Positions 8,637 through 17,575 of a stretch of DNA of 64,000 nucleotides are shown here, one piece after another (position 1 is the stretch's first letter; each line of letters opens with the position of its first letter). The DNA comes from Phaeobacter bryozoorum. Its GTDB lineage: Bacteria > Pseudomonadota > Alphaproteobacteria > Rhodobacterales > Rhodobacteraceae. The notes under the pieces are model-generated. The model made no database searches. It had not been told where the DNA came from and was given only the letters and a program-made list of their open reading frames with translations. The DNA is taken from NCBI RefSeq assembly GCF_041893525.1, contig NZ_CP169068.1. One strand, written 5' to 3'. The position numbers were made by a program, and so were the translations under genes.

Positions 8637-9503
8637 TCAGCTGCGCACCAGCTCCTCATAGGCTTTGGCGATCTCACGTGTCATCTCGCCCACCTCGAAG
8701 CTGTGCGGACCGATCTGGCCAACCGGGGTGACTTCGGCGGCGGTGCCGGTCAGCCAGCACTGTTCGAACCCGTCCAGTTCCTCCGGCATGATGTGGCGCT
8801 CGTGCACGGTGATACCGCGATCCTTCAGCATACCGATTACGGTCTGTCGGGTGATGCCGTTCAGGAAACAGTCAGGTTTCGGCGTATGCACTTCGCCATC
8901 CTTCACGAAGAAAATATTGGCGCCGGTCGCCTCCGCCACATAGCCACGGTAATCCATGAACAACGCATCCGAGCAGCCCTTGGCCTCGGCCTTGTGCTTG
9001 GAGATGGTGCAGATCATGTAGAGACCTGCCGCCTTGGCGTGGACCGGGATGGTTTCCGGGCTTGGTCGTTTCCATTCCGCGATATCCAGTTTGGCGCCCT
9101 GCATCTTGGCATCGCCATAATAGGCGCCCCAGCCCCAGACCGCGATGGCCATGCGCACCGGGTTCTTCGCCGAAGCGACACCCATGTCTTCGCCCGAGCC
9201 GCGCCAGACAACGGCCCGCACATAGGCATCCTGCAATCCGCTGGCTTTCAGGGTTTCCTGCTTCGCGGCTTCGATCTGATCCACGGTATAGGGCATCGGC
9301 ATATCCAGCGCTTCTGCGCTGGCGACCAGACGCTCCGAATGCTCGCGGCTCTTGAAGATCTTGCCATTATAGGCGCGCTCACCCTCGAAGACGGAGGAGG
9401 CATAATGCATCGCGTGGCTGAGGATATGGACCTTTGCATCGCGCCAGTCGACCATTTCCCCGTCCATCCAGATCAAACCGTCCCGATCATCATAACCCGC
9501 CAT
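8637..9503 (-). CDS. ilvE: Branched-chain amino acid aminotransferase
   Basis: PLP-dependent class IV (fold type IV) aminotransferase for the last step of Leu, Ile and Val synthesis. The 288-residue protein has the expected N-terminus (WMDGEMVDWRDAKVHILSHAMHYASSVFEGERAY), the PLP lysine in HAKAAGLY, and the cofactor-phosphate region AEATGANIFFVKDGEVHTP followed by LNGITRQTVIGML. A GGAGGTGCGCC site precedes the ATG. It is divergent from the petP-like regulator; the shared gap of about 160 bases holds an inverted repeat. It stands apart from other ilv genes in this window. Confidence 0.93.
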   Translation of the reverse strand: MAGYDDRDGLIWMDGEMVDWRDAKVHILSHAMHYASSVFEGERAYNGKIFKSREHSERLVASAEALDMPMPYTVDQIEAAKQETLKASGLQDAYVRAVVWRGSGEDMGVASAKNPVRMAIAVWGWGAYYGDAKMQGAKLDIAEWKRPSPETIPVHAKAAGLYMICTISKHKAEAKGCSDALFMDYRGYVAEATGANIFFVKDGEVHTPKPDCFLNGITRQTVIGMLKDRGITVHERHIMPEELDGFEQCWLTGTAAEVTPVGQIGPHSFEVGEMTREIAKAYEELVRS

Positions 9504-9544
9504 GGCGCACCTCCTAATGCCTCGCCCAATTTCCAGAAGTTGCG

Positions 9545-9571
9545 CATTATATGACCGGTTCGGACATAATG
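9545..9571. promoter_or_regulatory. Inverted repeat between ilvE and petP
   Basis: CATTAT (9545-9550) and ATAATG (9566-9571) face each other across 15 bases, with GCGC just outside each arm. It lies midway in the divergent gap and may bind the MarR-type PetP or regulate ilvE. No binding data; the pattern is short. Confidence 0.3.
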
Positions 9572-9662
9572 TTGCGCTAAACCTGCGATTCGATACATCT
9601 TCAGACTTGGAATGTCAACAACGCTGACTTAAAATGGCCTCAACACAACAGGGGAGAGACCC

Positions 9663-10175
9663 ATGGCAGAAGGGCGACCGGGGCAGGGATTTGGCGGCGA
9701 AAGCCTGCTGTTTCTGACGGATGAGCAGTTGCGGCAGGGCATTGAGGCGATGTTCTTTGCCTATCGCGGATTTACCGCAGACCCGGATCGTATTCTGGCT
9801 GAGATGGCCTATGGTCGGGCACATCACCGGGCGATCCATTTTATCAATCGAGCACCGGGCACGACGGTCAATAATCTGCTGAGCATTCTGGGGGTGACCA
9901 AACAGTCGCTGAACCGGGTGCTGCGGGCCCTGATCGGTGATGGTCTGGTGGAAAGCCGGGTCGGGGTCACCGACAAGCGCGAGCGGCATCTGTTTCTGAC
10001 CGACAAGGGGCGTGCGCTGGAGGCCAAGCTTTCGGATGCGCAGCGCGCCCGGATGCGCACCGCCTACAAGGATGCCGGCCCGGAAGCGGTGCAGGGCTTC
10101 AAGCGCGTGCTGGAAGCGATGATGGACGCCGACATGCGGCGCGCCTATGCCAAGCTGCGGGAGAGTGGCACATGA
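9663..10175 (+). CDS. petP: MarR-family regulator PetP
   Basis: A 170-residue winged-helix protein: helix-turn-helix around INRAPGTTVNNLLSILGVTKQSLNRVLRALIGDGLVE and wing VTDKRERHLFLTDKGRALEAKL. Its frame overlaps the start of the following response regulator by four bases (ATGA). A MarR-type gene coupled to an OmpR-type regulator is the petP-petR arrangement known from Rhodobacter, where it lies beside the cytochrome bc1 genes. Those genes are not next to it here. GGGGAGAG precedes the start codon. Targets are unknown. Confidence 0.8.
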   Translation: MAEGRPGQGFGGESLLFLTDEQLRQGIEAMFFAYRGFTADPDRILAEMAYGRAHHRAIHFINRAPGTTVNNLLSILGVTKQSLNRVLRALIGDGLVESRVGVTDKRERHLFLTDKGRALEAKLSDAQRARMRTAYKDAGPEAVQGFKRVLEAMMDADMRRAYAKLRESGT

Positions 10176-10873
10176 CCCGGTTCGATTCCCATTTGCTGAT
10201 TGTCGATGATGATGAGCGCATTCGCGGCCTGCTGAAGAAGTTCCTGATGCGCGCCGGGTTTCTGGTCACCGCCGCCCGCGATGCCGCTCATGCGCGGCGG
10301 GTATTGTCGGGGCTGGATTTCGACCTGATCGTCCTGGATGTGATGATGCCGGGCGAGGATGGGGTCTCGCTCACCCGGTCGCTGCGCGAAACCCTGAGCA
10401 CCCCGATCCTGCTGCTGACCGCCAAGGGCGAAACGGATGACCGGATCGAGGGGCTGGAAGCTGGCGCGGATGACTATCTGTCCAAACCGTTCGAGCCAAA
10501 AGAACTGTTGTTGCGGATCAATGCAATCCTGCGGCGGATGCCTGAGCCCACGGCCCAGGATGCCGCGCCCAAAGTGCTGCATCTGGGACCGATCCGCTAT
10601 GATATTGAGCGCGGCGAGATGTGGCAGGGTGAGGAGTTGATCCGACTGACCGGCACCGAAAACCAGCTGATGAAGATCTTCTCCGCCTGTCCGGGCGAGC
10701 CGGTGAGCCGCACCAAACTGGTCGAGGATCTGGGCCGCGACCGTGGTCAGGCGCAGGAACGCGCCGTGGATGTGCAGATCACCCGGCTGCGGCGCAAGAT
10801 CGAGCCCAACCCGAAGCAGCCGCAATATCTGCAGACGGTGCGCGGCGCAGGATATATGCTGGCACCGGATTAG
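10172..10873 (+). CDS. petR: OmpR-family response regulator PetR
   Basis: A two-domain response regulator of 233 residues. The receiver domain shows the acidic cluster VDDDE (residues 11-15), phospho-acceptor Asp56 in LIVLDVMMPGEDG, the Thr of LLLTAKGE and the Lys of YLSKPFEP. The C-terminal winged helix carries DVQITRLRRKIEPNP and TVRGAGYML. It is translationally coupled to petP. No histidine kinase gene is adjacent, so it is an orphan regulator, as described for PetR in Rhodobacter. The next gene begins after one copy of a dispersed repeat. Confidence 0.88.
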   Translation: MTRFDSHLLIVDDDERIRGLLKKFLMRAGFLVTAARDAAHARRVLSGLDFDLIVLDVMMPGEDGVSLTRSLRETLSTPILLLTAKGETDDRIEGLEAGADDYLSKPFEPKELLLRINAILRRMPEPTAQDAAPKVLHLGPIRYDIERGEMWQGEELIRLTGTENQLMKIFSACPGEPVSRTKLVEDLGRDRGQAQERAVDVQITRLRRKIEPNPKQPQYLQTVRGAGYMLAPD

Positions 10874-10910
10874 GCCCAGAGTTCCGGAGCCGCTGCGCGG
10901 CGATTTCATG

Positions 10911-10942
10911 CCTCCGGCGGGGATATTTCCGGCCAGAAGAAA
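10911..10942 (-). repeat. Dispersed intergenic repeat, copy 2
   Basis: CCTCCGGCGGGGATATTT followed by CCGGCCAGAAGAAAA, the reverse orientation of copy 1. It fills most of the gap between petR and the deacetylase gene and ends 10 bases before the latter's start codon. The adjoining AAAGGA at its end acts as the ribosome binding site of that gene. Confidence 0.65.
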
Positions 10943-10952
10943 AGGACGCGCC

Positions 10953-11879
10953 ATGGCGACCGCTTTGTTAACCCACGCAGATTGCCTGCTGCATGTGACG
11001 CCCGAGGGCCATCCCGAGCGGGTGGCGAGGCTGGAGCATGTGCTGCATGCGCTGGCGGGGCTGGACCTGCACAGGGTCACCGCGCCGATGGCGGCGGAAG
11101 ACGATATCCTGCGCATTCACCCAAAGAGCTATCTGGAGGAGCTGCGCCGCAGCCTGCCGCAGGAGGGATTTGGTCGCATTGATGGCGATACATTCCTGTC
11201 GCCCGGATCGCTGGATGCCGCCTTTCGCGCGGCGGGGGCAGCTGTACGCGCGGTCGATATGGTCCTGACGGGCGAGGTTCAGAACGCCTTTGCCGCGGTG
11301 CGCCCGCCCGGCCACCATGCCGAGACAGAGACCGCGATGGGGTTCTGCTTCTTTGGCAATGCCGCACTGGCGGCCAAACATGCGCTGGATCACCATGGGC
11401 TGGCGCGTGTGGCGGTGGTGGATTTCGACGTGCATCACGGCAATGGCACGCAGGATTTGTTGTGGGACGAGCCGCGGGCGCTGTTCATCTCAAGCCAGCA
11501 GATGCCGCTCTGGCCGGGATCCGGTCGCCCTGAGGAAGACGGCGCACACGGCCAGATCCTGAACCTGCCGCTGCCACCCGGATCAGGGGGCGTGCACATG
11601 AGGTCGACCTATGTCGATCAGGTGTTTCCGCGGCTGCGGACCTTCAAGCCGGAGCTGATCGTCATCTCCGCCGGCTTTGACGCGCATCAGGATGATCCGC
11701 TGGCCGAACTCAATTGGAGCACCGAGGATTTCCGCTGGCTCAGCCGCGAACTCTGCGCGCTGGCGGCGGAGATCTGCGCGGGGCGTATCGTCTCGACTTT
11801 GGAAGGTGGATATGATCTGAACGCGCTGGCCGCTGCGGCCAAAGCCCACGTGGAAGAATTGATAGAGGCAGGCAGATGA
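10953..11879 (+). CDS. Histone-deacetylase-family amidohydrolase
   Basis: A 308-residue zinc-dependent deacetylase-like protein of the HDAC/AcuC/acetylpolyamine amidohydrolase superfamily. Visible active-site blocks are RPPGHHAE (tandem His), VDFDVHHGNGTQD (Zn-binding Asp and His) and SAGFDAH plus LEGGYDL near the end. The start at 10953 follows the dispersed repeat and gives the family N-terminus LLTHADCLLHVTPEGHPE; the longer frame is unrelated read-through. It overlaps xseB by four bases and leads the xseB-ispA-dxs operon. The substrate in bacteria is uncertain. Confidence 0.9.
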   Translation: MATALLTHADCLLHVTPEGHPERVARLEHVLHALAGLDLHRVTAPMAAEDDILRIHPKSYLEELRRSLPQEGFGRIDGDTFLSPGSLDAAFRAAGAAVRAVDMVLTGEVQNAFAAVRPPGHHAETETAMGFCFFGNAALAAKHALDHHGLARVAVVDFDVHHGNGTQDLLWDEPRALFISSQQMPLWPGSGRPEEDGAHGQILNLPLPPGSGGVHMRSTYVDQVFPRLRTFKPELIVISAGFDAHQDDPLAELNWSTEDFRWLSRELCALAAEICAGRIVSTLEGGYDLNALAAAAKAHVEELIEAGR

Positions 11880-12133
11880 CCGACACCACCAGTCCAGAAA
11901 CACCCGTTGACGAGCTGAGTTTTGAGCAGGCGATGCGCGCGCTTGAAACCGTGGTGGATCAGCTGGAGCGCGGCGATGTGGCGCTGGATGCGTCCATTGC
12001 GCTTTATGAGCGCGGTGCCGCGCTGAAGAAGCGCTGCGAGGACGAGCTGAAGCGGGCCGAGGAAAAGGTGGCGGCAATCACGCTAGATGCCGCAGGCACG
12101 CCGACCGGGACCCAGCCGCTGGATGCCGGCTGA
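11876..12133 (+). CDS. xseB: Exodeoxyribonuclease VII small subunit
   Basis: An 85-residue protein with the family core LSFEQAMRALETVVDQLERGDVALD (about 13-40) followed by IALYERGAALKKRCEDELKRAEEKV, a helical pair that binds the large subunit XseA. The complex degrades single-stranded DNA. It starts within the stop of the deacetylase gene and ispA begins three bases after its stop. Placement of xseB before ispA and dxs is common in alphaproteobacteria and other proteobacteria. Confidence 0.95.
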   Translation: MTDTTSPETPVDELSFEQAMRALETVVDQLERGDVALDASIALYERGAALKKRCEDELKRAEEKVAAITLDAAGTPTGTQPLDAG

Positions 12134-12136
12134 GTC

Positions 12137-13021
12137 ATGAGCGCCGCCGCAGACACGCAGAGCCGGCCCTTTGCCCAGGCGCTGAAAGAAGCCCAGACCC
12201 GGATCACCGCCCATATGGAGGCCCGGCTGGGCGGCAACGATCCGCTGCATGCGGCCATGCGCTATGCCATCACCGGCGGCAAGATGCTGCGCGGGTTTCT
12301 GGTTCTGGAAAGCGCGCGCCTGCATGGGGTTGCCGAACAGGCCGCGCTTGAAGCGGCGCTGGCGATCGAATGTATTCACGCCTATTCGCTGGTGCATGAC
12401 GATCTGCCCTGCATGGATGACGATGATCTGCGCCGGGGCCAGCCCACCGTTCACAGGAAATGGGATGAGGCGATGGCGGTTCTGGCGGGGGACAGTTTGC
12501 AGACATTTGCGTTTGAGCTGCTTGCCGATCCCAAGATCGGACCCCATGCGCTGACCCTGATCCGCGGGCTGGCGCAATCCTCCGGCAAGGATGGTATGGT
12601 CTCCGGTCAGATGCTGGATATCGCCGCTGAAACCGCTGCGAGGCCGCTGGATCTGGATCAGATCACCCAGTTGCAGAACCGCAAGACCGGCTGCTTGATT
12701 GCTTGGTCCGCGACCGCTGGCGCGGTCATGGCCGGGGCGGATGACAGCCCGCTGCGACGCTATGCCGATGCGCTTGGCCTTGCTTTTCAGATTGCCGATG
12801 ACATTTTGGATGTGGAAGGCGACGCTGCCAAGGTCGGCAAGGCCGTGCGCAAGGATGCGGAAGCGGGCAAGGCCACGTTTGTGTCTCTTCTGGGGCTGGA
12901 CGCGGCGAAGGATCGCGCCAGAACCCTGATGGAACAGGCCTGTGAGGCGCTGACCCCCTATGGTCATGCCGCCGAAACCTTGAAGGAAACCGCGCGCTTC
13001 GTTATCTCGCGCGATAGCTGA
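12137..13021 (+). CDS. ispA: Farnesyl diphosphate synthase (polyprenyl synthetase)
   Basis: Condenses IPP with DMAPP/GPP to farnesyl diphosphate for quinone, undecaprenyl and carotenoid synthesis. The 294-residue protein shows the first Asp-rich motif in YSLVHDDLPCMDDDDLRRG (about 92-110), with the two extra residues between its Asp pairs usual for bacterial short-chain synthases, and the second in FQIADDILDVEGD. The N-terminal MRYAITGGKMLRGFLVL region binds IPP. It sits in a tight operon between xseB and dxs. Confidence 0.95.
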   Translation: MSAAADTQSRPFAQALKEAQTRITAHMEARLGGNDPLHAAMRYAITGGKMLRGFLVLESARLHGVAEQAALEAALAIECIHAYSLVHDDLPCMDDDDLRRGQPTVHRKWDEAMAVLAGDSLQTFAFELLADPKIGPHALTLIRGLAQSSGKDGMVSGQMLDIAAETAARPLDLDQITQLQNRKTGCLIAWSATAGAVMAGADDSPLRRYADALGLAFQIADDILDVEGDAAKVGKAVRKDAEAGKATFVSLLGLDAAKDRARTLMEQACEALTPYGHAAETLKETARFVISRDS

Positions 13022-13080
13022 GCCGCAAGAGACCGCGCCTCGTCAGAGCCAAACGCCCGCCAAACGCTCAAGGAGCTGCC

Positions 13081-15009
13081 ATGTCAGACCGGCCCCAGAC
13101 CCCTCTTCTGGATCAGATCACCCGCCCGGCGGATCTGAAATCCTTGAGCGATGCACAGCTGACGCAGGTCGCACAGGAACTGCGGCAGGAAACCATTTCC
13201 GCCGTTTCCGTCACCGGCGGCCATCTGGGCGCAGGTCTGGGTGTTGTCGAGCTGACCACCGCGCTTCATGCGGTGTTTGACACGCCCCGCGACAAGATCA
13301 TCTGGGACGTCTCGCACCAGTGCTATCCGCATAAAATCCTGACTGGTCGCCGCGACCGCATTCGCACATTGCGGATGAAGGACGGGCTGAGCGGTTTCAC
13401 CAAACGTTCGGAATCACCCTTTGATCCCTTTGGCGCGGCCCATAGCTCCACCTCGATCAGCGCCGCGCTTGGTTTTGCCGTGGCACGGGATCTGGGCGGT
13501 GTCATTCCCGAAGGCAGCGGCGATGCAATTGCCGTCATCGGCGATGGGTCGATGTCGGCCGGCATGGCGTTTGAGGCGATGAACAACGCAGGCCATCTGG
13601 GCAAGCGGCTGATTGTCATTCTGAACGACAATGAAATGTCGATTGCGCCGCCGGTTGGCGCGCTGTCGTCCTATCTGTCGCGCCTATATGCCGAAGAACC
13701 CTTTCAGGAACTGAAAGCGGTGGCAAAGGGGGCCGCATCCCTGCTGCCTGAACCGTTCCGCGAGGGCGCCAAGCGCGCCAAGGATATGCTGAAAGGCATG
13801 GCGGTGGGCGGCACCTTGTTTGAAAGCCTGGGCTTTTCTTACCTTGGGCCGATTGATGGTCACGATATGGACCAGCTGTTGCCGGTCCTGCGCACCGTGA
13901 AGGCGCGCGCCACCGGTCCGATCCTGATCCATGTGCTGACGAAGAAGGGCAAAGGTTATGCCCCGGCGGAACGCGCCCGCGACAAGGGCCACGCCACCGC
14001 AAAATTCGACATGGTGACCGGCGAACAGAAGAAAGCGCCCTCCAACGCGCCCTCCTATACCTCGGTCTTTGGCAAGGAGCTGGTGCGGCTGGCGGCTGAG
14101 GATGACAAGATCTGCGCCGTCACGGCGGCGATGCCCGATGGCACCGGATTGAGCCTGATGGCCGAACGCTACCCTTCGCGCTGCTTTGACGTCGGCATAG
14201 CCGAGCAGCACGGCGTGACCTTTGCCGCCGCGCTGGCCGCCGGCGGGATGAAGCCCTTCTGTGCGATGTATTCCACGTTTTTGCAGCGCGGTTATGATCA
14301 GGTGGTGCATGACGTGGCGATCCAGCGCCTGCCCGTACGCTTTGCCATCGACCGCGCCGGTCTGGTCGGTGCGGACGGGGCGACCCATGCGGGCAGTTTC
14401 GACATTGCCTATATGGCCAACCTGCCGGGCATGGTGGTGATGGCCGCCGCTGATGAGGCCGAGCTGGCCCATATGACAGCCACCGCTGCCGCCTATGATG
14501 ACGGCCCGATTGCCTTCCGCTACCCCCGCGGTGAGGGCGAAGGTGTTGATATGCCCGAGGTGCCGGAGGTGCTGGAGATCGGCAAGGGCCGGATGATCCA
14601 AGCGGGCAAACGCGTGGCGATCCTGTCCTTTGGCACCCGGCTGGGTGAGGTGAAAAAGGCCGCCGAGGCGCTTGCCGCCAGAGGCATCACCCCGACAATT
14701 GCGGATGCACGTTTTGCCAAGCCGCTGGACCGCGACATGATCCTGCAGCTGGCCGCTGATCACGAGGCGCTGATCACCATCGAAGAAGGCGCAGTGGGCG
14801 GTTTCGGCTCCCATGTGGCGCAGCTTCTGGCGGAGGAAGGCGTCTTTGACAGCGGATTGAAATTCCGCTCCATGGTGTTGCCCGACACCTTCATCGACCA
14901 GGCCAGCCCCGCGGATATGTATGAGGTGGCAGCGATGAACGCCCCGCAGATTGAAGCCAAGGTGCTGGAGGTTCTGGGTGTGGCGACGATTGGAGAGAAG
15001 CGGGCCTAA
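13081..15009 (+). CDS. dxs: 1-deoxy-D-xylulose-5-phosphate synthase
   Basis: Thiamine-diphosphate enzyme that makes DXP from pyruvate and glyceraldehyde 3-phosphate, the entry step of the MEP isoprenoid pathway. The 642-residue length is standard. It shows the ThDP motif starting at GDGSMSAGMAFEAMNNAG and ending at NDNEMSIAPPVG, the catalytic Glu of VGIAEQHGVTFAAALA, and the C-terminal transketolase domain with EEGAVGGFGSHV. An AAGGAG site precedes the ATG. Its stop codon overlaps the stop of the convergent epimerase-like gene. It depends on thiamine diphosphate, which links it loosely to the thiBPQ operon nearby. Confidence 0.96.
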   Translation: MSDRPQTPLLDQITRPADLKSLSDAQLTQVAQELRQETISAVSVTGGHLGAGLGVVELTTALHAVFDTPRDKIIWDVSHQCYPHKILTGRRDRIRTLRMKDGLSGFTKRSESPFDPFGAAHSSTSISAALGFAVARDLGGVIPEGSGDAIAVIGDGSMSAGMAFEAMNNAGHLGKRLIVILNDNEMSIAPPVGALSSYLSRLYAEEPFQELKAVAKGAASLLPEPFREGAKRAKDMLKGMAVGGTLFESLGFSYLGPIDGHDMDQLLPVLRTVKARATGPILIHVLTKKGKGYAPAERARDKGHATAKFDMVTGEQKKAPSNAPSYTSVFGKELVRLAAEDDKICAVTAAMPDGTGLSLMAERYPSRCFDVGIAEQHGVTFAAALAAGGMKPFCAMYSTFLQRGYDQVVHDVAIQRLPVRFAIDRAGLVGADGATHAGSFDIAYMANLPGMVVMAAADEAELAHMTATAAAYDDGPIAFRYPRGEGEGVDMPEVPEVLEIGKGRMIQAGKRVAILSFGTRLGEVKKAAEALAARGITPTIADARFAKPLDRDMILQLAADHEALITIEEGAVGGFGSHVAQLLAEEGVFDSGLKFRSMVLPDTFIDQASPADMYEVAAMNAPQIEAKVLEVLGVATIGEKRA

Positions 15010-15893
15010 ACCCCCGTCGTTTCCTGCGGCGGGACGAAGGTCTCGAGGTCCTCGGCGGCGCGGACCGCGCGCAGGCCCTCTCGATAGGTGGGGTAAAGCA
15101 GCTCCACCCCCAGATCATCCTTGATACGCTGGTTTCTGACGCGCTTGTTCTCGCCATAGAAACTGCGCGCCATCGGGGTCATACCGGCCTCATCGAAGGG
15201 GACTTCGGCAGGGATCGGCAGGCCCAGCAACTCGGCGGCAAAGCCCAGCACATCCTGTGGCGGGGCCGGATCATCATCACAGAGGTTGTAGATCGCACCG
15301 GGATCAGGCTGTGCGATGGAAGCGGCGATAACCTGTGCGATATCGTCCACATGGATGCGCGAGAACACCTGACCGGGTTTCACGATACGGCGTGCCTTTC
15401 CGGCCATCAGCTTGGCAAAGGGGCCGCGTCCGGGGCCGTAGATCCCAGCGAGGCGAAAGATATGAAGCGGCAGATCGGGGATGGCCTGCCAGCCTGTCTC
15501 AGCTGCGGCACGCCAGCGGCCACGCTGGCTGGAAGGGGTGACGGCTGTGTCCTCATCCACCCAGGCGCCATCATGATCACCGTAGACAGCCGTGGTGGAG
15601 AGGTAGCCGACCCACTCCAAAGTGTCGCCACGGGCGGCGGCTGCCAGCGCATCCGCCAGTTCCGCCAGAACCGGGTCTCCTGCCTCGGTCGGTCCCACCG
15701 ACGACAGGATATGCGTCACCCCATCCAGCGAGAGGGGGGCACCGGGCCAGGTGATCAGTTCAACGCCTGCAAGAGGCTCCGCATCCTCGGCGGATCGGGT
15801 GGTGCCTATGACCCGCCAACCGGCCCGAAGCAGCTGCGGGACCAATGCGCGGGCGGAATAGCCAAGGCCAAGACAGAGAAGCGTTTTTGTCAT
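15006..15893 (-). CDS. NAD(P)-dependent epimerase/reductase-like protein
   Basis: An extended SDR-type protein of 295 residues. From the ATG at 15893 it opens with the nucleotide-binding loop LLCLGLGYSARALVPQL, continues with a YLSTTAVYGDHDGAWVDE segment carrying the Thr/Ser-Tyr region, and FRLAGIYGPGRGPFAKL, typical of the YeeZ/NAD-epimerase-like group. The 31-residue upstream extension in frame lacks any signal and lies in the divergent gap. The substrate is unknown. Its stop overlaps that of dxs by two bases. Confidence 0.82.
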   Translation of the reverse strand: MTKTLLCLGLGYSARALVPQLLRAGWRVIGTTRSAEDAEPLAGVELITWPGAPLSLDGVTHILSSVGPTEAGDPVLAELADALAAAARGDTLEWVGYLSTTAVYGDHDGAWVDEDTAVTPSSQRGRWRAAAETGWQAIPDLPLHIFRLAGIYGPGRGPFAKLMAGKARRIVKPGQVFSRIHVDDIAQVIAASIAQPDPGAIYNLCDDDPAPPQDVLGFAAELLGLPIPAEVPFDEAGMTPMARSFYGENKRVRNQRIKDDLGVELLYPTYREGLRAVRAAEDLETFVPPQETTGV

Positions 15894-15966
15894 GTGCCAT
15901 AGATGCGCGCGAGCCTGTGCGGGTGCAAGACTTGATTCAAGCGTCAAAACCGCATTTCCTGTGGCC

Positions 15967-16602
15967 ATGGCGCAAAAACAGATCACGCTGGCCGCCGCCT
16001 ACGGGCTGGAGACGCCGCAGCACTCCCGGCAGCTCTATGCCGATTGGGCCGAGAGCTACGACAGCAGCTTTGCCGCAGGATCGGATTACATCCTGCCGGA
16101 TCAGGTGGCCCGCCTGTTCGCTGCCGCCGACGGGCGCGGCCCTGTTCTGGATGTCGGCGCAGGAACCGGGCTCTGCGGCGTCGCGCTGGAGCGGCAGGGC
16201 ATTGCTCCGATAGATGCGACCGATATCAGCCCTGAAATGCTGGCACAGGCACTGCGCAAGGATGTCTACCGCGATATCATCGAAGCGGATCTGACCACCG
16301 GCGTCCCGGTGCCACGCGACACATATGCCGGTGTCGTCTCCTCTGGAACCTTCACCCACGGCCATGTCGGACCAGAGGTTCTGCCGGGTATCCTGCGCCT
16401 TGCCCGACCGAGGTCGGTGTTTGCGCTTGCCATCAATGCCCGTTTTTCCGCCCGCTGCGGCTTTGCTGCGGCTCTCAAACGTCTTGAGAAGGGCGGCTGG
16501 ATCCGTGGGCTGACCCTGCCGGAGGTGGCCATCTACGGTCCCAAAGCCACCGGCGCCCACAGCACGGACAAGGCGCTGATTGCGGTGTTTACCAAGGTCT
16601 AG
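15967..16602 (+). CDS. Class I SAM-dependent methyltransferase
   Basis: A 211-residue cytosolic methyltransferase with the SAM-binding motif I VLDVGAGTGLCGVAL (about residues 61-75), motif II in IDATDISPEMLAQA and a later SSGTFTHGHVGPEVL strand. It begins with the ATG at 15967 (MAQKQITLAAAYGLETP); the upstream in-frame part overlaps the divergent gene's control region. The substrate cannot be told. It is divergent from the epimerase-like gene across a 73-base gap. Confidence 0.85.
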   Translation: MAQKQITLAAAYGLETPQHSRQLYADWAESYDSSFAAGSDYILPDQVARLFAAADGRGPVLDVGAGTGLCGVALERQGIAPIDATDISPEMLAQALRKDVYRDIIEADLTTGVPVPRDTYAGVVSSGTFTHGHVGPEVLPGILRLARPRSVFALAINARFSARCGFAAALKRLEKGGWIRGLTLPEVAIYGPKATGAHSTDKALIAVFTKV

Positions 16603-16693
16603 GAGCAGCCTGCATTGTGCAGCGCATCTCTCTCAAAGCGCAGCGCTGAGGCTATGCAGGATCCGATGCGACACAGCTATGCTGACGTTCGCT

Positions 16694-16709
16694 GTGGGCC
16701 GGGGCCCAC
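16694..16709. terminator. GC-rich hairpin between convergent genes
   Basis: GTGGGCC-GG-GGCCCAC forms a perfect 16-base inverted repeat in the gap of about 190 bases between the methyltransferase and the CaiD-like gene. No T tract follows, so the role as a terminator is tentative. Nothing else was recognised in this gap. Confidence 0.4.
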
Positions 16710-16789
16710 ACTTAATAGCGCCCACCGGGTCTAGGCTGCGCTGAGGTTGATCGCAGGACAACAGCGGGGTCATCTGCCGCATCGGCGCC

Positions 16790-17575
16790 TTATCTGCCCT
16801 TCCACACCGGATCGCATTTCTCAGCAAAGGCGCGCGCGCCCTCCATCTGGTCCTCGCTGTCATAGAGAATATCAACGCTGCGCAGCTGGCGTTTGGTGAT
16901 CCGGTTCATCGCATCCTGAAACTTCGCATCCTCGGCGTCGCGGACAATCTCCTTGATCGCGGCATAGACCAATGGCGGGCCGGAGGCGAGCAGCCGCGCC
17001 AGCTCCCAGGCCCGATCCATCAGCTGATCTGAAGTCAGGATTTCGTTCACCAGCCCCCAGCGGTGCGCCTCCTCGGCGTCAAACCAGCGTCCGGTCAGCA
17101 GGAGTTCCATGGCAATGTGATAGGGAATGCGCTTGGGCAGTTTGATTGATGCGGCATCGGCCACCGTGCCCGACCGGATCTCTGGCAGGGCAAATGTCGC
17201 GTGATCTGCGGCCAGAATCATATCCGCCGACAGCGCCAATTCCAGACCACCGCCACAGGCGATGCCATTCACCGCCGCAATCACCGGCTTGTTCATATCG
17301 CGCAGCTCCTGCAGGCCCCCAAAGCCGCCGACACCATAGTCGCCATCCACCGCATCTCCGCCGGCGGCGGCCTTCAGATCCCAGCCGGGGCAGAAGAATT
17401 TCTCGCCTCCCCCGGTCACAATTGCCACGCGCAGGTCGGGGTCATCGCGAAAATCCCGAAACACCTCGCCCATGGCCACGCTGGTTTTCAGATCAATGGC
17501 GTTGGCCTTTGGACGGTCAAGCGTGACCTCCAGAATGGCGCCATCGCGGCGGGTCCGAATGGGGATTTCAGTCAT
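16790..17575 (-). CDS. caiD: Carnitinyl-CoA dehydratase-like enoyl-CoA hydratase (CaiD-type)
   Basis: A 261-residue crotonase-fold enzyme. It follows E. coli CaiD closely along its length: ILEVTLDRPKANAIDLKTS, MGEVFRDFRDDPDLRVAI, FFCPGWDLKAAA, the oxyanion-hole loop IACGGGLELALSADMILAAD, ALPEIRSG and the ending AFAEKCDPVWKGR. The start at 17575 is four bases inside the stop region of the upstream ligase gene and gives the family N-terminus. It is the last gene of a three-gene unit with an acyl-CoA dehydrogenase and an acyl-CoA ligase. Activity on carnitinyl-CoA is inferred from resemblance, not proven. Confidence 0.82.
   Translation of the reverse strand: MTEIPIRTRRDGAILEVTLDRPKANAIDLKTSVAMGEVFRDFRDDPDLRVAIVTGGGEKFFCPGWDLKAAAGGDAVDGDYGVGGFGGLQELRDMNKPVIAAVNGIACGGGLELALSADMILAADHATFALPEIRSGTVADAASIKLPKRIPYHIAMELLLTGRWFDAEEAHRWGLVNEILTSDQLMDRAWELARLLASGPPLVYAAIKEIVRDAEDAKFQDAMNRITKRQLRSVDILYDSEDQMEGARAFAEKCDPVWKGR

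Noticed and set aside
13684..14814. A 376-codon minus-strand frame opposite dxs
   Set aside because: It mirrors dxs and has no support of its own.
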